The notes under the pieces: model-generated
The model's database searches: none
Told to the model about the DNA's origin: nothing
What the model saw: only the letters and a program-made list of their open reading frames with translations
In this document: positions 27,492 to 37,423 of the stretch, in pieces
Layout of the letters: every line of letters begins with the position of its first letter
How positions within the stretch are numbered: position 1 is the first letter of the stretch
Made by a program: the position numbers and the translations under genes
Assembly (NCBI RefSeq): GCF_030269665.1
Contig: NZ_BSTS01000002.1
Coordinates: 248,001 to 312,000 of the forward strand
Length of the DNA stretch: 64,000 nucleotides
From: Actinomycetospora sp. NBRC 106375
GTDB taxonomy: Bacteria; Actinomycetota; Actinomycetes; Mycobacteriales; Pseudonocardiaceae
Direction of reading: 5' to 3'

Positions 27492-28487
27492 TCAGCCCGG
27501 CAGCCCCGCGTACGAGTGCAGGCCCGTGACCACGATGTTGACGAAGAAGAGGTTGAACACCATCACCGCGAACCCGATCACGTTGATCGTCGCGGCGGGC
27601 CTGCCGCGCCACCCGGCGGTCGACCGCGCGTGCAGGTAGCAGGCGTAGACGATCCAGGCGATGAACGCCGTGGTCTCCTTCGGGTCCCAGCCCCAGTAGC
27701 GGCCCCAGGCCGCCTCGGCCCAGATCGCCCCGGTGATCACCGCGAACGTCCAGATCGGGAACGCGATGGCCGTGGCGCGGTACGCCGTGCGGTCGAGGGC
27801 GTCGGCGCCGGGCAGGCGTGCGGTCCACGCGAACCGGGCCGGGTTGCCGTCGTGCACCCGGCGCAGCAGGTACAGGACGCTGGCGACGCCCGCGAGCAGC
27901 AGGATGCCCGACGCGATCACCGCGGCCGTGACGTGGATCGCGAGCCAGTAGGAGCGCAGCGCGGGCACCACCGGCGCGGTCTGCGTGTAGAGCACCGTGC
28001 CGGCCAGGAACATCAGGACGATCACGGGAAGGAGCACGAACGCGCCCAGGCGGCGCAGCTCCGGGCGGCGGTACAGCACGACCAGCCAGGCCCCGACCGC
28101 GACGAGGCAGACCGCCGCGGAGAACTCGTACATGTTGCCCCACGGCACGCGCTCGGCCGCGAGACCGCGCACGACGAGCATCGCGAGGTGCAGCCCGAAG
28201 CCCAGCACGGTCAGCGACACCCCGGTGCGCCCGTAGCGCTCGGCGCGGCTGCGGGGCGGTCGCGGTGCGTCCGTGTCGGTCGTGGCGGTGGTGCCGGTCG
28301 TGCCGGCCGGATCCGACGACGATCCGGCGCCGGCGGCGACGGGCACGCGGGCGTCCTCCTCGACCGGGGCGAGGTTCCGCGAGAGCGCGTACTCGACGGC
28401 GTGCAGGATCATCGCCAGCACGTAGACCGCCAGCGCGGACCCGAACAGCAGGTCGCCGTAGGAGCCCAACTGCGCGTCAACGACCAT
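27492..28487 (-). CDS. ccsA: Cytochrome c biogenesis protein CcsA (CcsB type)
   Basis: Membrane haem-handling subunit of the system II cytochrome c synthase. 331 residues, eight transmembrane helices, with an acidic loop between helices 1 and 2. WGRYWGWDPKET is the tryptophan-rich haem motif; conserved His flank it. ATG has GGGAAGG 7 nt upstream and overlaps the resB stop by 11 bp. A 13-bp direct repeat, GATCAGCCCGG(T/C)(C/A), covers its stop codon. Confidence 0.94.
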   Translation of the reverse strand: MVVDAQLGSYGDLLFGSALAVYVLAMILHAVEYALSRNLAPVEEDARVPVAAGAGSSSDPAGTTGTTATTDTDAPRPPRSRAERYGRTGVSLTVLGFGLHLAMLVVRGLAAERVPWGNMYEFSAAVCLVAVGAWLVVLYRRPELRRLGAFVLLPVIVLMFLAGTVLYTQTAPVVPALRSYWLAIHVTAAVIASGILLLAGVASVLYLLRRVHDGNPARFAWTARLPGADALDRTAYRATAIAFPIWTFAVITGAIWAEAAWGRYWGWDPKETTAFIAWIVYACYLHARSTAGWRGRPAATINVIGFAVMVFNLFFVNIVVTGLHSYAGLPG

Positions 28488-30261
28488 CGTCGTCCTTCCC
28501 GTCGTCGTCCGGCCCGGGCTCCGCGTCGACGTCCCGGTCGACGTCCTGGTCGGCGTCGGTGACCTCGGCGGCGTCGGGCGGCACCTCCGGGTCGGGTCGT
28601 GCCCGTCCCGCGGCGCCGTCGGCACCGTCGGCACCGACCTCGTCCGCACGCGGCGGGGCCAGCTCCGCGGCGAGCCGTCCGAACTCCTCGCCGTAGCCGG
28701 CGCGGTCGGTGCGGGCGAGCCCTCCGAGCACGACCACCGTACGACCACCTGTCGTAGACGGCAGGGCGGGGGTCGCGCGGACCCAGAACCGGCGCCGGCG
28801 CACCGTCAGCGACAGGGTCAGCCCGCCGAGCAGAGCGATCGCGGCGATCAGGACGGCGGTCTGGGCCGGGTCGTGGGACACCTGCAGCGACACCCAGTTC
28901 TCGACGCCGTCGAAGTGGACCCGGGTGCCGTCGTCGAGCGTGATCTCGCCGCCGGGCTTGATGTTCTCGCGGGCCACGCGCACCAGGCGGCCCTGGTCGA
29001 TCATCCCCTGGTCCACCGTGAAGATCGACTGGGCGCGGCCGGAGTCGAGGCCGAGATCGCCGCGCAGGACGTCGACCGCGACCTCGGGGTTGTCCAGCGC
29101 CGGGAACACCGAGGTGACCAGCCCGCCGCCCGACGACGTCGGCGCGAACAGGCCGGTGATCGCGAGCTGCGAGCGTCGGCGCTGCGCCTCGTCGGTGACA
29201 CCCGGCGGGTCGATCTTCGTGGCGCCCTCGGAGAGCAGCGTCGCCTGGTCGACCGGGCGCCACTGCACGAGCCCGGTGCGCTGCTGCCCGTTCGGGAACG
29301 TCACGGTGAACCGCGGCGCGTAGCCGTGCCCGAGCAGGTAGACCCGCTCGCCGTCGACGCGCAGCGGGTCGTTGACCGCGAGGGCGTGCGGCTGCCAGGT
29401 CGGGTCGCCGTCCTGCACGGCGTCGGCGTCCTGGTAGCGGACGTTCGCGCCGAACGAGTCCGGCTGGCCGTCGGGGCGGAACGTGGCCCTGAAGTCGTCG
29501 ACGGTGAAGCAGAACGGGTCCAGCCCGGTGCCGTCGACGTCGAGACCGGGACGGAACGAGTCGTAGGCGTAGATCCCGGAGTTGCAGAACTCGCTGCCGT
29601 CGGCCATGACGATGACCTGACCCTCGTAGCCGAAGATCTTGCCGATGGCGACGCCGAGCAGCAGGGCGACGAGGCTGAGGTGGAACACGAGGTTGCCCAC
29701 CTCGCGCAGGGCGCCCTTCTCCGCCGAGAGCGTCCGGACGCCATCCGGCTCCTCGCGCACCGCGACCCGCCAGCCCCGCAGGCGCCGGCGGGCGGCGTCG
29801 ACGACGGCGTCGGGGTCGTCGTCGGCCGTGCTCTGCGCGTGGTGGGGCAGCCGCGCCAGGTTGCGCGGCACCGACACCGGCTCCGTGCGCAGGCCCCGCA
29901 CGTGCTCGAACGAGCGCGGCACGAGGCAGCCGATGAGCGAGATGAACAGCAGCAGGTAGATCGCCGCGAACCACGGCGTGGCGAAGACGTCGAAGAACCC
30001 GAGCTCGTCGAGGAACGGGCCGAGGGTCGGGTGCTGCGTGAGGTAGTCGTCGACGGCGTTGGGGCTCGGCGTGCGCTGGGGCAGCAGCGCGCCGGGCAGC
30101 GCGGCGACGGCGAGCAGGAACAGCAGGATCAGCGCCGTGCGCATGCTGGTCAGCGCGCGCCAGGTGTTGCGGGCCAGGGCCAGGGCGCGGCGCACCCCGG
30201 ACGGGCCCGCCGGCGGCGGACCGGCGTCCCCGGCGGGGGCCTGCGGCAGCGTGGTGGTCAT
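28477..30261 (-). CDS. resB: Cytochrome c biogenesis protein ResB
   Basis: Partner of CcsA in system II cytochrome c synthesis, a membrane protein with a large extracytoplasmic domain. 594 residues: transmembrane helices near residues 40, 92 and 185 and one near 480, the long outside domain between, and a ~70-residue acidic cytoplasmic tail. LPGALLPQRTPSPNAVDDYL and VGNLVFHLSLVALLLGVAIG are ResB-like. ATG giving MTTTLPQ lies 20 bp after the ccdA stop; a much longer open frame upstream reads ccdA out of frame. Confidence 0.92.
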   Translation of the reverse strand: MTTTLPQAPAGDAGPPPAGPSGVRRALALARNTWRALTSMRTALILLFLLAVAALPGALLPQRTPSPNAVDDYLTQHPTLGPFLDELGFFDVFATPWFAAIYLLLFISLIGCLVPRSFEHVRGLRTEPVSVPRNLARLPHHAQSTADDDPDAVVDAARRRLRGWRVAVREEPDGVRTLSAEKGALREVGNLVFHLSLVALLLGVAIGKIFGYEGQVIVMADGSEFCNSGIYAYDSFRPGLDVDGTGLDPFCFTVDDFRATFRPDGQPDSFGANVRYQDADAVQDGDPTWQPHALAVNDPLRVDGERVYLLGHGYAPRFTVTFPNGQQRTGLVQWRPVDQATLLSEGATKIDPPGVTDEAQRRRSQLAITGLFAPTSSGGGLVTSVFPALDNPEVAVDVLRGDLGLDSGRAQSIFTVDQGMIDQGRLVRVARENIKPGGEITLDDGTRVHFDGVENWVSLQVSHDPAQTAVLIAAIALLGGLTLSLTVRRRRFWVRATPALPSTTGGRTVVVLGGLARTDRAGYGEEFGRLAAELAPPRADEVGADGADGAAGRARPDPEVPPDAAEVTDADQDVDRDVDAEPGPDDDGKDDDGR

Positions 30262-30281
30262 CGATGAGGGCCTAGAGGGGG

Positions 30282-31130
30282 CTAGAGAAGAGTGGTGAAG
30301 CCGGCGACGGGGCCGCGGACCAGGGCGACGATCTCGGCCCACAGGCCGGTGGCGAGCAGGAGGCCGACGATCACCAGGGCGACCCCGCCGACCACCTGGA
30401 TGCGGCGGCTGTGGGTGCGCAGCCACGCCTGGGCGCGCACGGCGCGCCCGGCGCCGAGGGCGATGAGCACGAACGGCACGCCCAGCCCGAGGCAGTAGGC
30501 GAGCAGCAGCACGACGCCCCGGACCCCGGCGGCGCCCGCGTCGGTGCCGCTGGCCAGGGCGACTACGCCGGCGAGGGTCGGCCCGAGGCAGGGCGTCCAG
30601 CCCAGGCCGAAGGTCGCCCCCAGCAGCGGCGCCCCGACGAGCCCGGCGCGCGGGACCCGGTGCGGCCGGGTGTCGCGCTGCAGCGCGGGCACGAGGCCGA
30701 GGAAGACCAGGCCCATCGCCACGGTGACGACGCCGCCGATCCGCTGCAGCAGCGCCTCGTTGACCAGCAGGGCGTCGGCCAGCCACACGATCGACCCGAG
30801 CCCCACGACGAACACGACCGTGAACCCGAGGACGAACAGGCCCGCGGCGCCGGCCAGGCGCCAGCGCCGCAGCCGCCGCGGGGTCGCCGTGGCAGCACCG
30901 GCGGCGGGCAGCTCGCCGGTCACCGCGGCGCGCCGCTCGGCGGACTGGGCGCGGACCTCGTCCTCCGTGACCGCCGGCGCGTCGGCGCCGACCAGCCCGG
31001 CGAGGTAGGCGAGATAGCCCGGCACCAGCGGCACGACGCACGGGGACGCGAAGCTGACCGCTCCCGCCGCCACCGACAGCAGCACGGCGAGCAGGACGGG
31101 GCCGGACGTGGCCACCTCGGTCAGGTTCAT
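30282..31130 (-). CDS. ccdA: Thiol-disulfide interchange protein CcdA
   Basis: Membrane electron carrier that moves reducing power from cytoplasmic thioredoxin to extracytoplasmic thioredoxin-like proteins for haem attachment. 282 residues, six or more transmembrane helices; the redox cysteines are in FASPCVVPLVPGYL and GWTPCLGPTLAG. A charged loop of ~45 residues sits between helices 1 and 2. TACCCT lies 9 nt before the ATG, so leaderless or nearly so; first gene of the ccdA-resB-ccsA-MinD unit. Confidence 0.94.
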   Translation of the reverse strand: MNLTEVATSGPVLLAVLLSVAAGAVSFASPCVVPLVPGYLAYLAGLVGADAPAVTEDEVRAQSAERRAAVTGELPAAGAATATPRRLRRWRLAGAAGLFVLGFTVVFVVGLGSIVWLADALLVNEALLQRIGGVVTVAMGLVFLGLVPALQRDTRPHRVPRAGLVGAPLLGATFGLGWTPCLGPTLAGVVALASGTDAGAAGVRGVVLLLAYCLGLGVPFVLIALGAGRAVRAQAWLRTHSRRIQVVGGVALVIVGLLLATGLWAEIVALVRGPVAGFTTLL

Positions 31131-31635
31131 GGCGCGTCCAGGGTAGGACGCGCCGGTCGGACGCGCGTGAGCGCGGGCCCCGATCTCCGACGATGTGTCG
31201 TAGGAAACCGGTGGCACGGCTCGTCCGGGACGCGACACCGCCGGCCTCGCGAGGAGATCAGGAGCACCTCATCGACCCGCGGCCGCGTCGCCGGGGGCAT
31301 GACGCGCTCGTGATCTCCCGACGGTGCCTGCTGATCACCGGATCGCGCGGGAAATGCGGTGGCGCCCCGCGCGGGCCGGCTCGTACCGTGCCCGCTCGTG
31401 GACATCGACTCCTGACGGCGCCGGGACCCGACGGTCCCGCGTCCCCCGCTGACCCTCCCGCCGCCCGGTGCGGTGCCTCGCACCCCGGGCGTGATCAGGG
31501 GGCCGCGCGCGGTCGATGCCGCTCGGCGAACCCCGCGGCGGCTCCGCCGCGGCGCGTGCCGCAGCCCGGCCGCGCGCGCCCCCTGGTCTGCCGGCGCCGG
31601 CGGCGTCCGCCCTTCCCCCCACCAGGAGGTCCCGC
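31131..31635. other. 505-bp region without a confident gene
   Basis: Between ccdA and the small basic protein gene. Frames are open on both strands but lack family resemblance and start signals. It holds the ccdA promoter (TACCCT at 31140-31145), a hairpin CCGCGGCGG-CT-CCGCCGCGG at 31533-31552, and a long GC-rich leader for the small gene downstream. A structured RNA leader cannot be excluded. Confidence 0.5.
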
Positions 31636-31812
31636 ATGCGCACCACCGATCCCGCACCCCGCCCGGCCAACCGCGCCGAGCGCCGGGCCGCCGCGCGAGG
31701 CCGCACGACCGGCGGGAGCCCGCAGCCCGCCGCGCCGCGGCACACCGGTCCGCGCGAGCACACGAAGGCCGTGCACGGCCGCACGGACTTCGCCGCCCGT
31801 CGCAGCGGCTGA
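31636..31812 (+). CDS. Small basic protein ending HGRTDFAARRSG
   Basis: 58-residue hydrophilic, Arg/Ala-rich protein. RAERRAAARGRT and KAVHGRTDFAARRSG look like a conserved actinobacterial pattern that I recall without a function. AGGAGGTCCCGC directly before the ATG is among the best ribosome-binding sites in the window, which is the main reason for calling it real. Could bind nucleic acid. Confidence 0.6.
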   Translation: MRTTDPAPRPANRAERRAAARGRTTGGSPQPAAPRHTGPREHTKAVHGRTDFAARRSG

Positions 31813-31854
31813 GCGCGCAGCGCCCGCCCGGGGCCGGCGACGGTCCCGGGCGGG

Positions 31855-32169
31855 TCAGTTCCAGGCGTTCGGGTGCTGGCCCGGCGCCGGCTGCCAGGGC
31901 TGCTGGGGGAACGGCGGCGGCGGCGGCGCTCCCGCCGGCGGCGCCGTCGCCAGCTGCTCGGCCTGCGCCTTCTCGATCCACATCAGGAAGCCGCAGGCGG
32001 TGCACTGGTGGGCGTACCGCGTGCGCACCGGGAAGAGCGGGATGAAGAAGAGCGTGAACTTCGTGACCGCCTTGAGCACCGCGTGCGCGGCCGAGCGGTG
32101 GCAGTTCCCGCAGGTCAGCACGACCATCGCGAGCTGCGCGACGGTGCGGCGGGTACCGAAAATGATCAC
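31855..32169 (-). CDS. Zinc-ribbon protein with hydrophobic segment
   Basis: Unknown function, 104 residues. Two CxxC pairs (CGNC and CTAC) form a zinc ribbon around a hydrophobic, basic stretch (KFTLFFIPLFPVRTRY); the tail is Pro/Ala-rich. The GTG giving VIIFGTRR is 7 nt after GGGGG; an in-frame TTG is two codons earlier. The longer upstream frame reads antiparallel to nothing known. Possibly membrane-associated; no clear partner. Confidence 0.65.
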   Translation of the reverse strand: MIIFGTRRTVAQLAMVVLTCGNCHRSAAHAVLKAVTKFTLFFIPLFPVRTRYAHQCTACGFLMWIEKAQAEQLATAPPAGAPPPPPFPQQPWQPAPGQHPNAWN

Positions 32170-32234
32170 GTGCAAACCCCCGGGGAGCGATCCTGGATCG
32201 AGCTTCGCAGATCGGGCGCCCGCGCGGGAGGTGA

Positions 32235-32816
32235 TCAGCTCGCCGGCGCCGGCTCCGCGGCGAGCCGGTCGACCACGGGCTGCAGGTCCGAGGCCAGCAC
32301 GGCGGTGAGGAAGACCGCCGCGACGCGGTGGGACCGGTCGAGCACGATCGTCGAGGGCACCGCGTTGCGCGGGTAGCCGCGCAGCACGAGCAGCGAGCGG
32401 CCCGGCGGGTCGAAGACCGACGGGTAGACGACGCCCCGGTCGCGGACGAAGTCGGCGGCGGCGTCGCGCTGGTCGCGCACGTCGATCCCGAGGAACTGCA
32501 CACCGCGCGGCGCGGACGCCGACGCCACCTGGTCCAGCGCGTCGGCCTCGGCGCGGCACGGCCCGCACCACGAGCCCCAGACGTTGAGCACGACGACCTG
32601 CCCGCGGTAGGCGTCGGTGGAGAGCACCCGGCCCGGCTCGAGCAGGCTGTCGCCGCTCACGGCGGGCAGCACGCCCCGGCTCTCCGGCGGGTCGTAGGTC
32701 ACCGTCGTGCCCCCGCCGGTGCCCCCGAACGTGAAGTTCCCGTCCGGCGAGCCCGACGAGCACCCGGCGACGAGCAGCAGCGCGGCCAGCGCCAGGAGGG
32801 CGGCGCGCACCCTCAC
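32235..32816 (-). CDS. TlpA/ResA-type thioredoxin lipoprotein
   Basis: Extracytoplasmic thiol-disulfide oxidoreductase, probably keeping apocytochrome c cysteines reduced with electrons from CcdA. 193 residues; lipoprotein signal with VAGC, then a thioredoxin fold with WGSWCGPCRAE active site and cis-Pro region NAVPSTIVL. The GTG overlaps the stop of the phosphatase gene (GTGA); a second GTG two codons later is possible. Order hemL-phosphatase-TlpA-CcdA-ResB-CcsA matches mycobacteria. Confidence 0.9.
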   Translation of the reverse strand: MRVRAALLALAALLLVAGCSSGSPDGNFTFGGTGGGTTVTYDPPESRGVLPAVSGDSLLEPGRVLSTDAYRGQVVVLNVWGSWCGPCRAEADALDQVASASAPRGVQFLGIDVRDQRDAAADFVRDRGVVYPSVFDPPGRSLLVLRGYPRNAVPSTIVLDRSHRVAAVFLTAVLASDLQPVVDRLAAEPAPAS

Positions 32817-33457
32817 GCCCCGGTCACCGTCGGGTCGGAGGCGCCGCCGGGCTCGGCGTAGGCGATGTCGACGAGGCTCTCGTCGTCGAACACGAAGCTC
32901 GTCACCGAGCCCAGCGCGCACTGACGGTGCCGCGGGTCGTGCCAGAGGCGCTGCCCGGCCAGGAAGCGGCGCAGCGTCCAGATCGGCAGCTGGTGGGAGA
33001 CGCACACCGCCTCGTGGCCCGCCGCGAGCGCGCGCGCCCGGTGCGCGGCGCCGAGCATCCGGTGCGCGATCCCGAGGTAGGGCTCGCCCCACGACGGGCG
33101 GAACGGGTTGCGCAGCAGCGGCCAGTACTCCGGCTTGCGCAGCGCCCCGTCGCCGACCCCGACGGTCAGACCCTCGAACTCGTTCGCCGCCTCGATGAGC
33201 CGGTCGTCGGTGACGGGGTCGAGACCGAGCGCCGCGGCCACGGGCTCGGCGGTCTCCTGCGCGCGCTGCATCGGCGACACGAGCAGCGCCGTCGCGTCCG
33301 CTCCGGCGAGGTGCTCGGCGACCCGCTTGGCCTGGACCCGCCCGGTCTCGGACAGCCCGTAGCCGGGCAGCCGGCCGTAGAGGACCTTCTCCGGGTTGTG
33401 GACCTCGCCGTGACGGACGAGGTGCACGGTGGTGCGGACCGGACGGGTCGGGGTCAC
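32813..33457 (-). CDS. Histidine phosphatase family protein
   Basis: Member of the phosphoglycerate mutase/acid phosphatase superfamily, 214 residues. The phosphohistidine motif is VHLVRHGEV near the N-terminus, and VCVSHQLPI carries the second His. Substrate unknown. The GTG start overlaps the hemL stop (GTGA). Corresponds by position to mycobacterial Rv0525 between hemL and the TlpA-like gene. Confidence 0.9.
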   Translation of the reverse strand: MTPTRPVRTTVHLVRHGEVHNPEKVLYGRLPGYGLSETGRVQAKRVAEHLAGADATALLVSPMQRAQETAEPVAAALGLDPVTDDRLIEAANEFEGLTVGVGDGALRKPEYWPLLRNPFRPSWGEPYLGIAHRMLGAAHRARALAAGHEAVCVSHQLPIWTLRRFLAGQRLWHDPRHRQCALGSVTSFVFDDESLVDIAYAEPGGASDPTVTGA

Positions 33458-34785
33458 GGGGCCTCCGCCGCGGCCGCCGCCCGCGCGGCGTGCGGCAGCG
33501 CGTCGGCGATCACGGAGAACGCCTCGTCGTCGAGGGCCGCGGAGATGAAGCACGCCTCGAACACGCTCGGTGGGGCGTACACGCCGCGGTCGAGCAGCGC
33601 GTGGAACCACGGCGGGAACCGCCACGTCTCCGCGGCACGCATGTCGTCGTAGTTCCGCCCGGCCTCGTCGGCGAAGCGGATCGAGATCAGCGAGCCCGCC
33701 CGCTGGATCGTGTGCACGACGCCGGCCTCGCCCAGGGCGTCCGTGAACATCCCGTGCAGCCGGTCGGCGTTCGCGTCGAGGGCCCGGTAGACGTCGTCGG
33801 TCGCGTGCCGCAGCGTCGTGAGCCCGGCCGCCGTGGCGACGGGGTTCCCGGCCAGCGTCCCCGCCTGGTAGACGGGCCCGGCCGGGGCGAGCTGGGCCAT
33901 GACGTCGGCGCGCCCGCCGAACGCGGCCGCGGGCAGCCCGCCGGACATGACCTTGCCGAAGCAGTAGAGGTCGCCGGGGACGCCCTCGAGCCCGTACCAG
34001 CCCGCGGACGAGACCCGGAACCCGGTCATCACCTCGTCGATCACGAGCAGCGCGCCGTGGGCCTGGCAGAGGCGCTTGAGCCCGGCGTTGAAGCCGTCGT
34101 CGGGGGCGACGGCGCCCATGTTGCCCGCGGCCGCCTCGGTGATCACGCAGGCGATCTCCTGGCCGCGCTCGGCGAAGACCTGGGCCACGGCGTCGAGGTC
34201 GTTGTAGGGCAGCACGACGGTGTCGTTCGCCTGCGCGCCGGTGACGCCGGGGGTGGACGGCAGCCCGAACGTCGCGACGCCCGAGCCGGCCTCGGCGAGC
34301 AGCGCGTCGACGTGGCCGTGGTAGCAGCCCGCGAACTTGACCACGACGCTGCGTCCCGTGAACCCGCGGGCCAGCCGGACCGCGCTCATCGTCGCCTCGG
34401 TGCCGGAGTTGACCAGCCGCACCTGCTCGACCGGCTCGACGCGGCGCACGATCTCCTCGGCGAGCTCGACCTCGCCGGCGGTCGGTGTGCCGAACGACAG
34501 CCCGGCCGACGCCGCCTCCCGCACGGCCTCGACGACCGCGGGATGCGCGTGCCCGAGGATCATCGGGCCCCAGGAGCTGACGAGGTCGACGTACCGGTTG
34601 CCGTCGGCGTCGGTCAGCCAGGGCCCGGAGCCGGAGACCATGAACCGGGGGGTGCCGCCGACCGACCGGAACGCGCGCACCGGGGAGTTGACCCCGCCCG
34701 GGACGACCTCCTCGGCGCGGGCGAAGAGCTCGGCGCTGCGCCCGGCGCCGGCCGTCGCGGCACCCGTCATCGCTGTGCTGGTCAC
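33454..34785 (-). CDS. hemL: Glutamate-1-semialdehyde 2,1-aminomutase
   Basis: PLP enzyme making 5-aminolevulinate from glutamate-1-semialdehyde, step two of the C5 haem route begun by HemA. 443 residues. [11 protein letters not shown] at the N-terminus, [11 protein letters not shown] for phosphate binding, and [12 protein letters not shown] with the Schiff-base lysine. GTG start; GACACT lies 7 nt upstream, suggesting a leaderless transcript. An ATG five codons later is the alternative. First gene of the hemL-phosphatase-TlpA operon. Confidence 0.95.
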   Translation of the reverse strand: MTSTAMTGAATAGAGRSAELFARAEEVVPGGVNSPVRAFRSVGGTPRFMVSGSGPWLTDADGNRYVDLVSSWGPMILGHAHPAVVEAVREAASAGLSFGTPTAGEVELAEEIVRRVEPVEQVRLVNSGTEATMSAVRLARGFTGRSVVVKFAGCYHGHVDALLAEAGSGVATFGLPSTPGVTGAQANDTVVLPYNDLDAVAQVFAERGQEIACVITEAAAGNMGAVAPDDGFNAGLKRLCQAHGALLVIDEVMTGFRVSSAGWYGLEGVPGDLYCFGKVMSGGLPAAAFGGRADVMAQLAPAGPVYQAGTLAGNPVATAAGLTTLRHATDDVYRALDANADRLHGMFTDALGEAGVVHTIQRAGSLISIRFADEAGRNYDDMRAAETWRFPPWFHALLDRGVYAPPSVFEACFISAALDDEAFSVIADALPHAARAAAAAEAP

Positions 34786-34837
34786 GCCGGCCAGTGTCCC
34801 AGCCGGGCTGTCGGGGCGCCGTGGGCGGGACGGCGCG

Positions 34838-36982
34838 TCAGCCCGGCAGCGACTCCACCGGGGGCGGCGCGAGGGCGGCCACGGCCCGGTCGACGACGTC
34901 GCAGTCGGTGCCGACGACCTCGATGCCGTAGCCCGCGCGGTCCCACCCGAGCAGGGCTCGGCAGGTGCTGCCGTCCTCGCCGCGCAGGTAGGGGCCCAGC
35001 CGCGGCCCGCCCGGCGCGCTCCACGACGTCACCTCGCCGCCCGCGCGCGAGGCCCGCGCGTTCGCCTCGGTGGCGACCTCGCCGGGGCCGTTCCAGCGCG
35101 TGAAGCTCACGGTCGTGCCCTCGGGGCCGCCGCAGATGCGCACCTGGCGCGGCGTGATCCCGGAGGTGCCCGCGGCGGCCGTCGCCTGGTTGCACCCGGG
35201 ACGCGTCGCCGCCGGGAACACCCGGTCCACCGCGCGCAGGTCCTCGCCGCCGGGCAGGCCGATGGCGTTGAGCGAGGCGGTGACGTCGGCGCAGTTCGTG
35301 GTCGTCGTGTAGCCCTGGACCATCTGCCGGATGCCCGTGTACGCGGCGACGGTCGTGCACTGCCCGGCGACGTTGGTCTGGTAGTACGGGCCCTGCGGGA
35401 CGCCGTCGAGGTTCCAGGTGCTGTTGCCGTCGACCGACGGCGACGACTGGTACGACTGCACGCGCGCCACGGCGTCCTGCGGGGTCTCCCAGTCGATGTA
35501 GGCGATCGACGACGCCCCGCGCGCGCACTGGGTCACCGCCAGGGGTCGCACGTTGGTGGTCGACACGATGTACGCCGTCACGTCGCCGGCCAGGCAGTTC
35601 GCCCCGGCGCTGTCCGGAAAGGTCTGGGCCAGCGACGCGGCCGGACCGATCGCGACGACGGCCGGGGAGCTGTCCGTGCGCCCGACGACGAGCAGGACGG
35701 CGACGACCGCGACCACCAGCAGCACGGCGACCGCGACGAGCCCGATCACGAGGCCGCGCCGCCGGCGCTTCGGCGGCTCGGGGGTCCCGTACCCGGGGTG
35801 GCCGCCGGGGGGTCCCCAGGACCCGGGCGGGCCGGGGGCGCCGGGGGCGCCCGGACCGGGAGCCATCGGCGAGGTCGGCGACCAGGTCCCGCCCGTGCCC
35901 GAGCCGGCGTCCCAGCGGATGTGGCCACCGGACGGGGCCGGGCCGGCCGGGTTCTGGTACCCGGGTCCGGCGTACTGCGGGGGCGGCGTCCGCTGTCCCG
36001 GCGGCGGCGACGGGGGACCGCTCGGCCCGACCCACGTCTCGCGGTGGTGCTCGGGACCCGGGTGGGGGCCCGCCGGCGGGTCCGGGACGGGGCCACCCGA
36101 CCGCCCGCCGAGCGCCGCCCGCGCTGCCTCGGCCAGCTCGCCGGCCTCGCCGTAGCGCTCGGAGGGGTTCTTGGCCAGACCCCGCGCGACGACGGCGTCG
36201 AGGACCGTGCCCAGGCCCGGGCGCCGGCTCGACGGCGGCGCGGGGGCGACGTTGAGGTGCTGGTGGAGCATCGCGGGCATGTCGCCCTCGAAGGGCGGGC
36301 GCCCGACGAGGACCTCGTGCAGGACGACGGCCAGGGCGTAGACGTCGGCGCGGCGGTCGACCGCGGCGCCCTCGAACTGCTCGGGGGCCATGTAGGCGAG
36401 CGTCCCGAGGGTGGTGCCCGTGCCGGTGAGCGCGCGCCCGTGGGTCGTGGACTCGCCGAGCCGGACGATGCCGAAGTCGACGAGGTGCACGAAGTCCTGG
36501 CCGCGCCCCGTGGTGACGAGGACGTTGCCGGGCTTGACGTCGCGGTGGACGAGGTCGTGGGCGTGGGCGTCGTCGAGCGCGTCGGCGACCTGCTCGACGA
36601 TGCCCACCGCGCGCACCGGGTCGAGCGGGCCGTCGTCGTGCAGGAGCCGCGCGAGGTCGCGGCCCTCGATGAGCCGCATGTCGAGGTAGAGGCGGCCGTC
36701 GATCACCCCGAAGTCGTGGATCGGGACGACGTGCGGCGAGGACAGGCGCGCCGCGGTGCGGCACTCGCGCTCGAACCGCTCCCGGATCTCGGTGTCGTCG
36801 GCGAGCTCGGGCGCCAGGCGCTTGAGCGCGACCTCCCGGTCGCGGCGCGTGTCGTACGCCCGGTGCACCTCGCCCATGCCGCCGCGGCCGAGGCGGCGGT
36901 CCAGGCGGTACGGGCCGAACATCTCGGCCGAGGGCCCGGGCGGCCCCGCGCCCGCACCGGACGACTCCGACGTGCCCGTCAT
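34838..36982 (-). CDS. Membrane Ser/Thr protein kinase (PknH-like)
   Basis: Receptor-type kinase, 714 residues. Kinase domain ~22-285: GRGGMGEV (32-39), Lys54, HRDVKPGN with Asp148, and VDFGIV. A Pro/Gly-rich juxtamembrane linker follows, then one transmembrane helix near residue 430 ([19 protein letters not shown]) and a ~250-residue outside sensor with six or more cysteines, two repeated lobes and no recognised ligand. Single gene between hemL and the hemB-linked membrane genes. The extracellular part is reminiscent of PknH sensor domains but not clearly the same. Confidence 0.88.
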   Translation of the reverse strand: MTGTSESSGAGAGPPGPSAEMFGPYRLDRRLGRGGMGEVHRAYDTRRDREVALKRLAPELADDTEIRERFERECRTAARLSSPHVVPIHDFGVIDGRLYLDMRLIEGRDLARLLHDDGPLDPVRAVGIVEQVADALDDAHAHDLVHRDVKPGNVLVTTGRGQDFVHLVDFGIVRLGESTTHGRALTGTGTTLGTLAYMAPEQFEGAAVDRRADVYALAVVLHEVLVGRPPFEGDMPAMLHQHLNVAPAPPSSRRPGLGTVLDAVVARGLAKNPSERYGEAGELAEAARAALGGRSGGPVPDPPAGPHPGPEHHRETWVGPSGPPSPPPGQRTPPPQYAGPGYQNPAGPAPSGGHIRWDAGSGTGGTWSPTSPMAPGPGAPGAPGPPGSWGPPGGHPGYGTPEPPKRRRRGLVIGLVAVAVLLVVAVVAVLLVVGRTDSSPAVVAIGPAASLAQTFPDSAGANCLAGDVTAYIVSTTNVRPLAVTQCARGASSIAYIDWETPQDAVARVQSYQSSPSVDGNSTWNLDGVPQGPYYQTNVAGQCTTVAAYTGIRQMVQGYTTTTNCADVTASLNAIGLPGGEDLRAVDRVFPAATRPGCNQATAAAGTSGITPRQVRICGGPEGTTVSFTRWNGPGEVATEANARASRAGGEVTSWSAPGGPRLGPYLRGEDGSTCRALLGWDRAGYGIEVVGTDCDVVDRAVAALAPPPVESLPG

Positions 36983-37063
36983 ACCGACCTCCCCCCGGGG
37001 GCCGCGGTCCGTCGCAGCGCCGGAGCCCGGACGGAGGATACGGCGGACACGCCCGTGGGGCGA

Positions 37064-37423
37064 TCACGAACGTTGATCGGATCCCGGCGAGATGGTGGCG
37101 GTCTCCGGGTCCCCGTCCGGGGCGGCGACGGGGGCGTCCGGCGCGTCCGGCCCGGAGGCCGGGACGTCCTCCACCGGCGCGGCCCGGGGGCGGCGGGCAC
37201 GCCGCACGGCGGGCCCGGCCGCGAGCGCCACGATCACCGCGGCGACACCCGCGGCCGTGCCGCCGAGCAGGAAGCCGCCGACGAGGTGCAGCTGGCGGAT
37301 CGGCTCGACGAGCAGGCCACCGGTCGTCTCGCGGACCTGCACGCCGGCGACGAGCAGCGCGACCGCGGCGATCGCGAGCACCACGGCCGCGGCGGCGAGC
37401 ACGACCGCCCGACGGCGCGTCAC
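37064..37423 (-). CDS. Small two-helix membrane protein
   Basis: Unrecognised, 119 residues: two transmembrane helices with LLVEPIRQLHLVGGFLLGG between/into the second, and an acidic Pro/Ala tail of ~40 residues. The GTG start overlaps the stop of the upstream gene (GTGA). Last of three membrane genes that follow hemB, comparable in position to mycobacterial Rv0513/Rv0514. Confidence 0.65.
   Translation of the reverse strand: MTRRRAVVLAAAAVVLAIAAVALLVAGVQVRETTGGLLVEPIRQLHLVGGFLLGGTAAGVAAVIVALAAGPAVRRARRPRAAPVEDVPASGPDAPDAPVAAPDGDPETATISPGSDQRS

Noticed and set aside
31193-32308. Long plus-strand frame across the ccdA-zinc-ribbon gap
   Set aside because: Crosses two better supported genes and has no start signal or domain.
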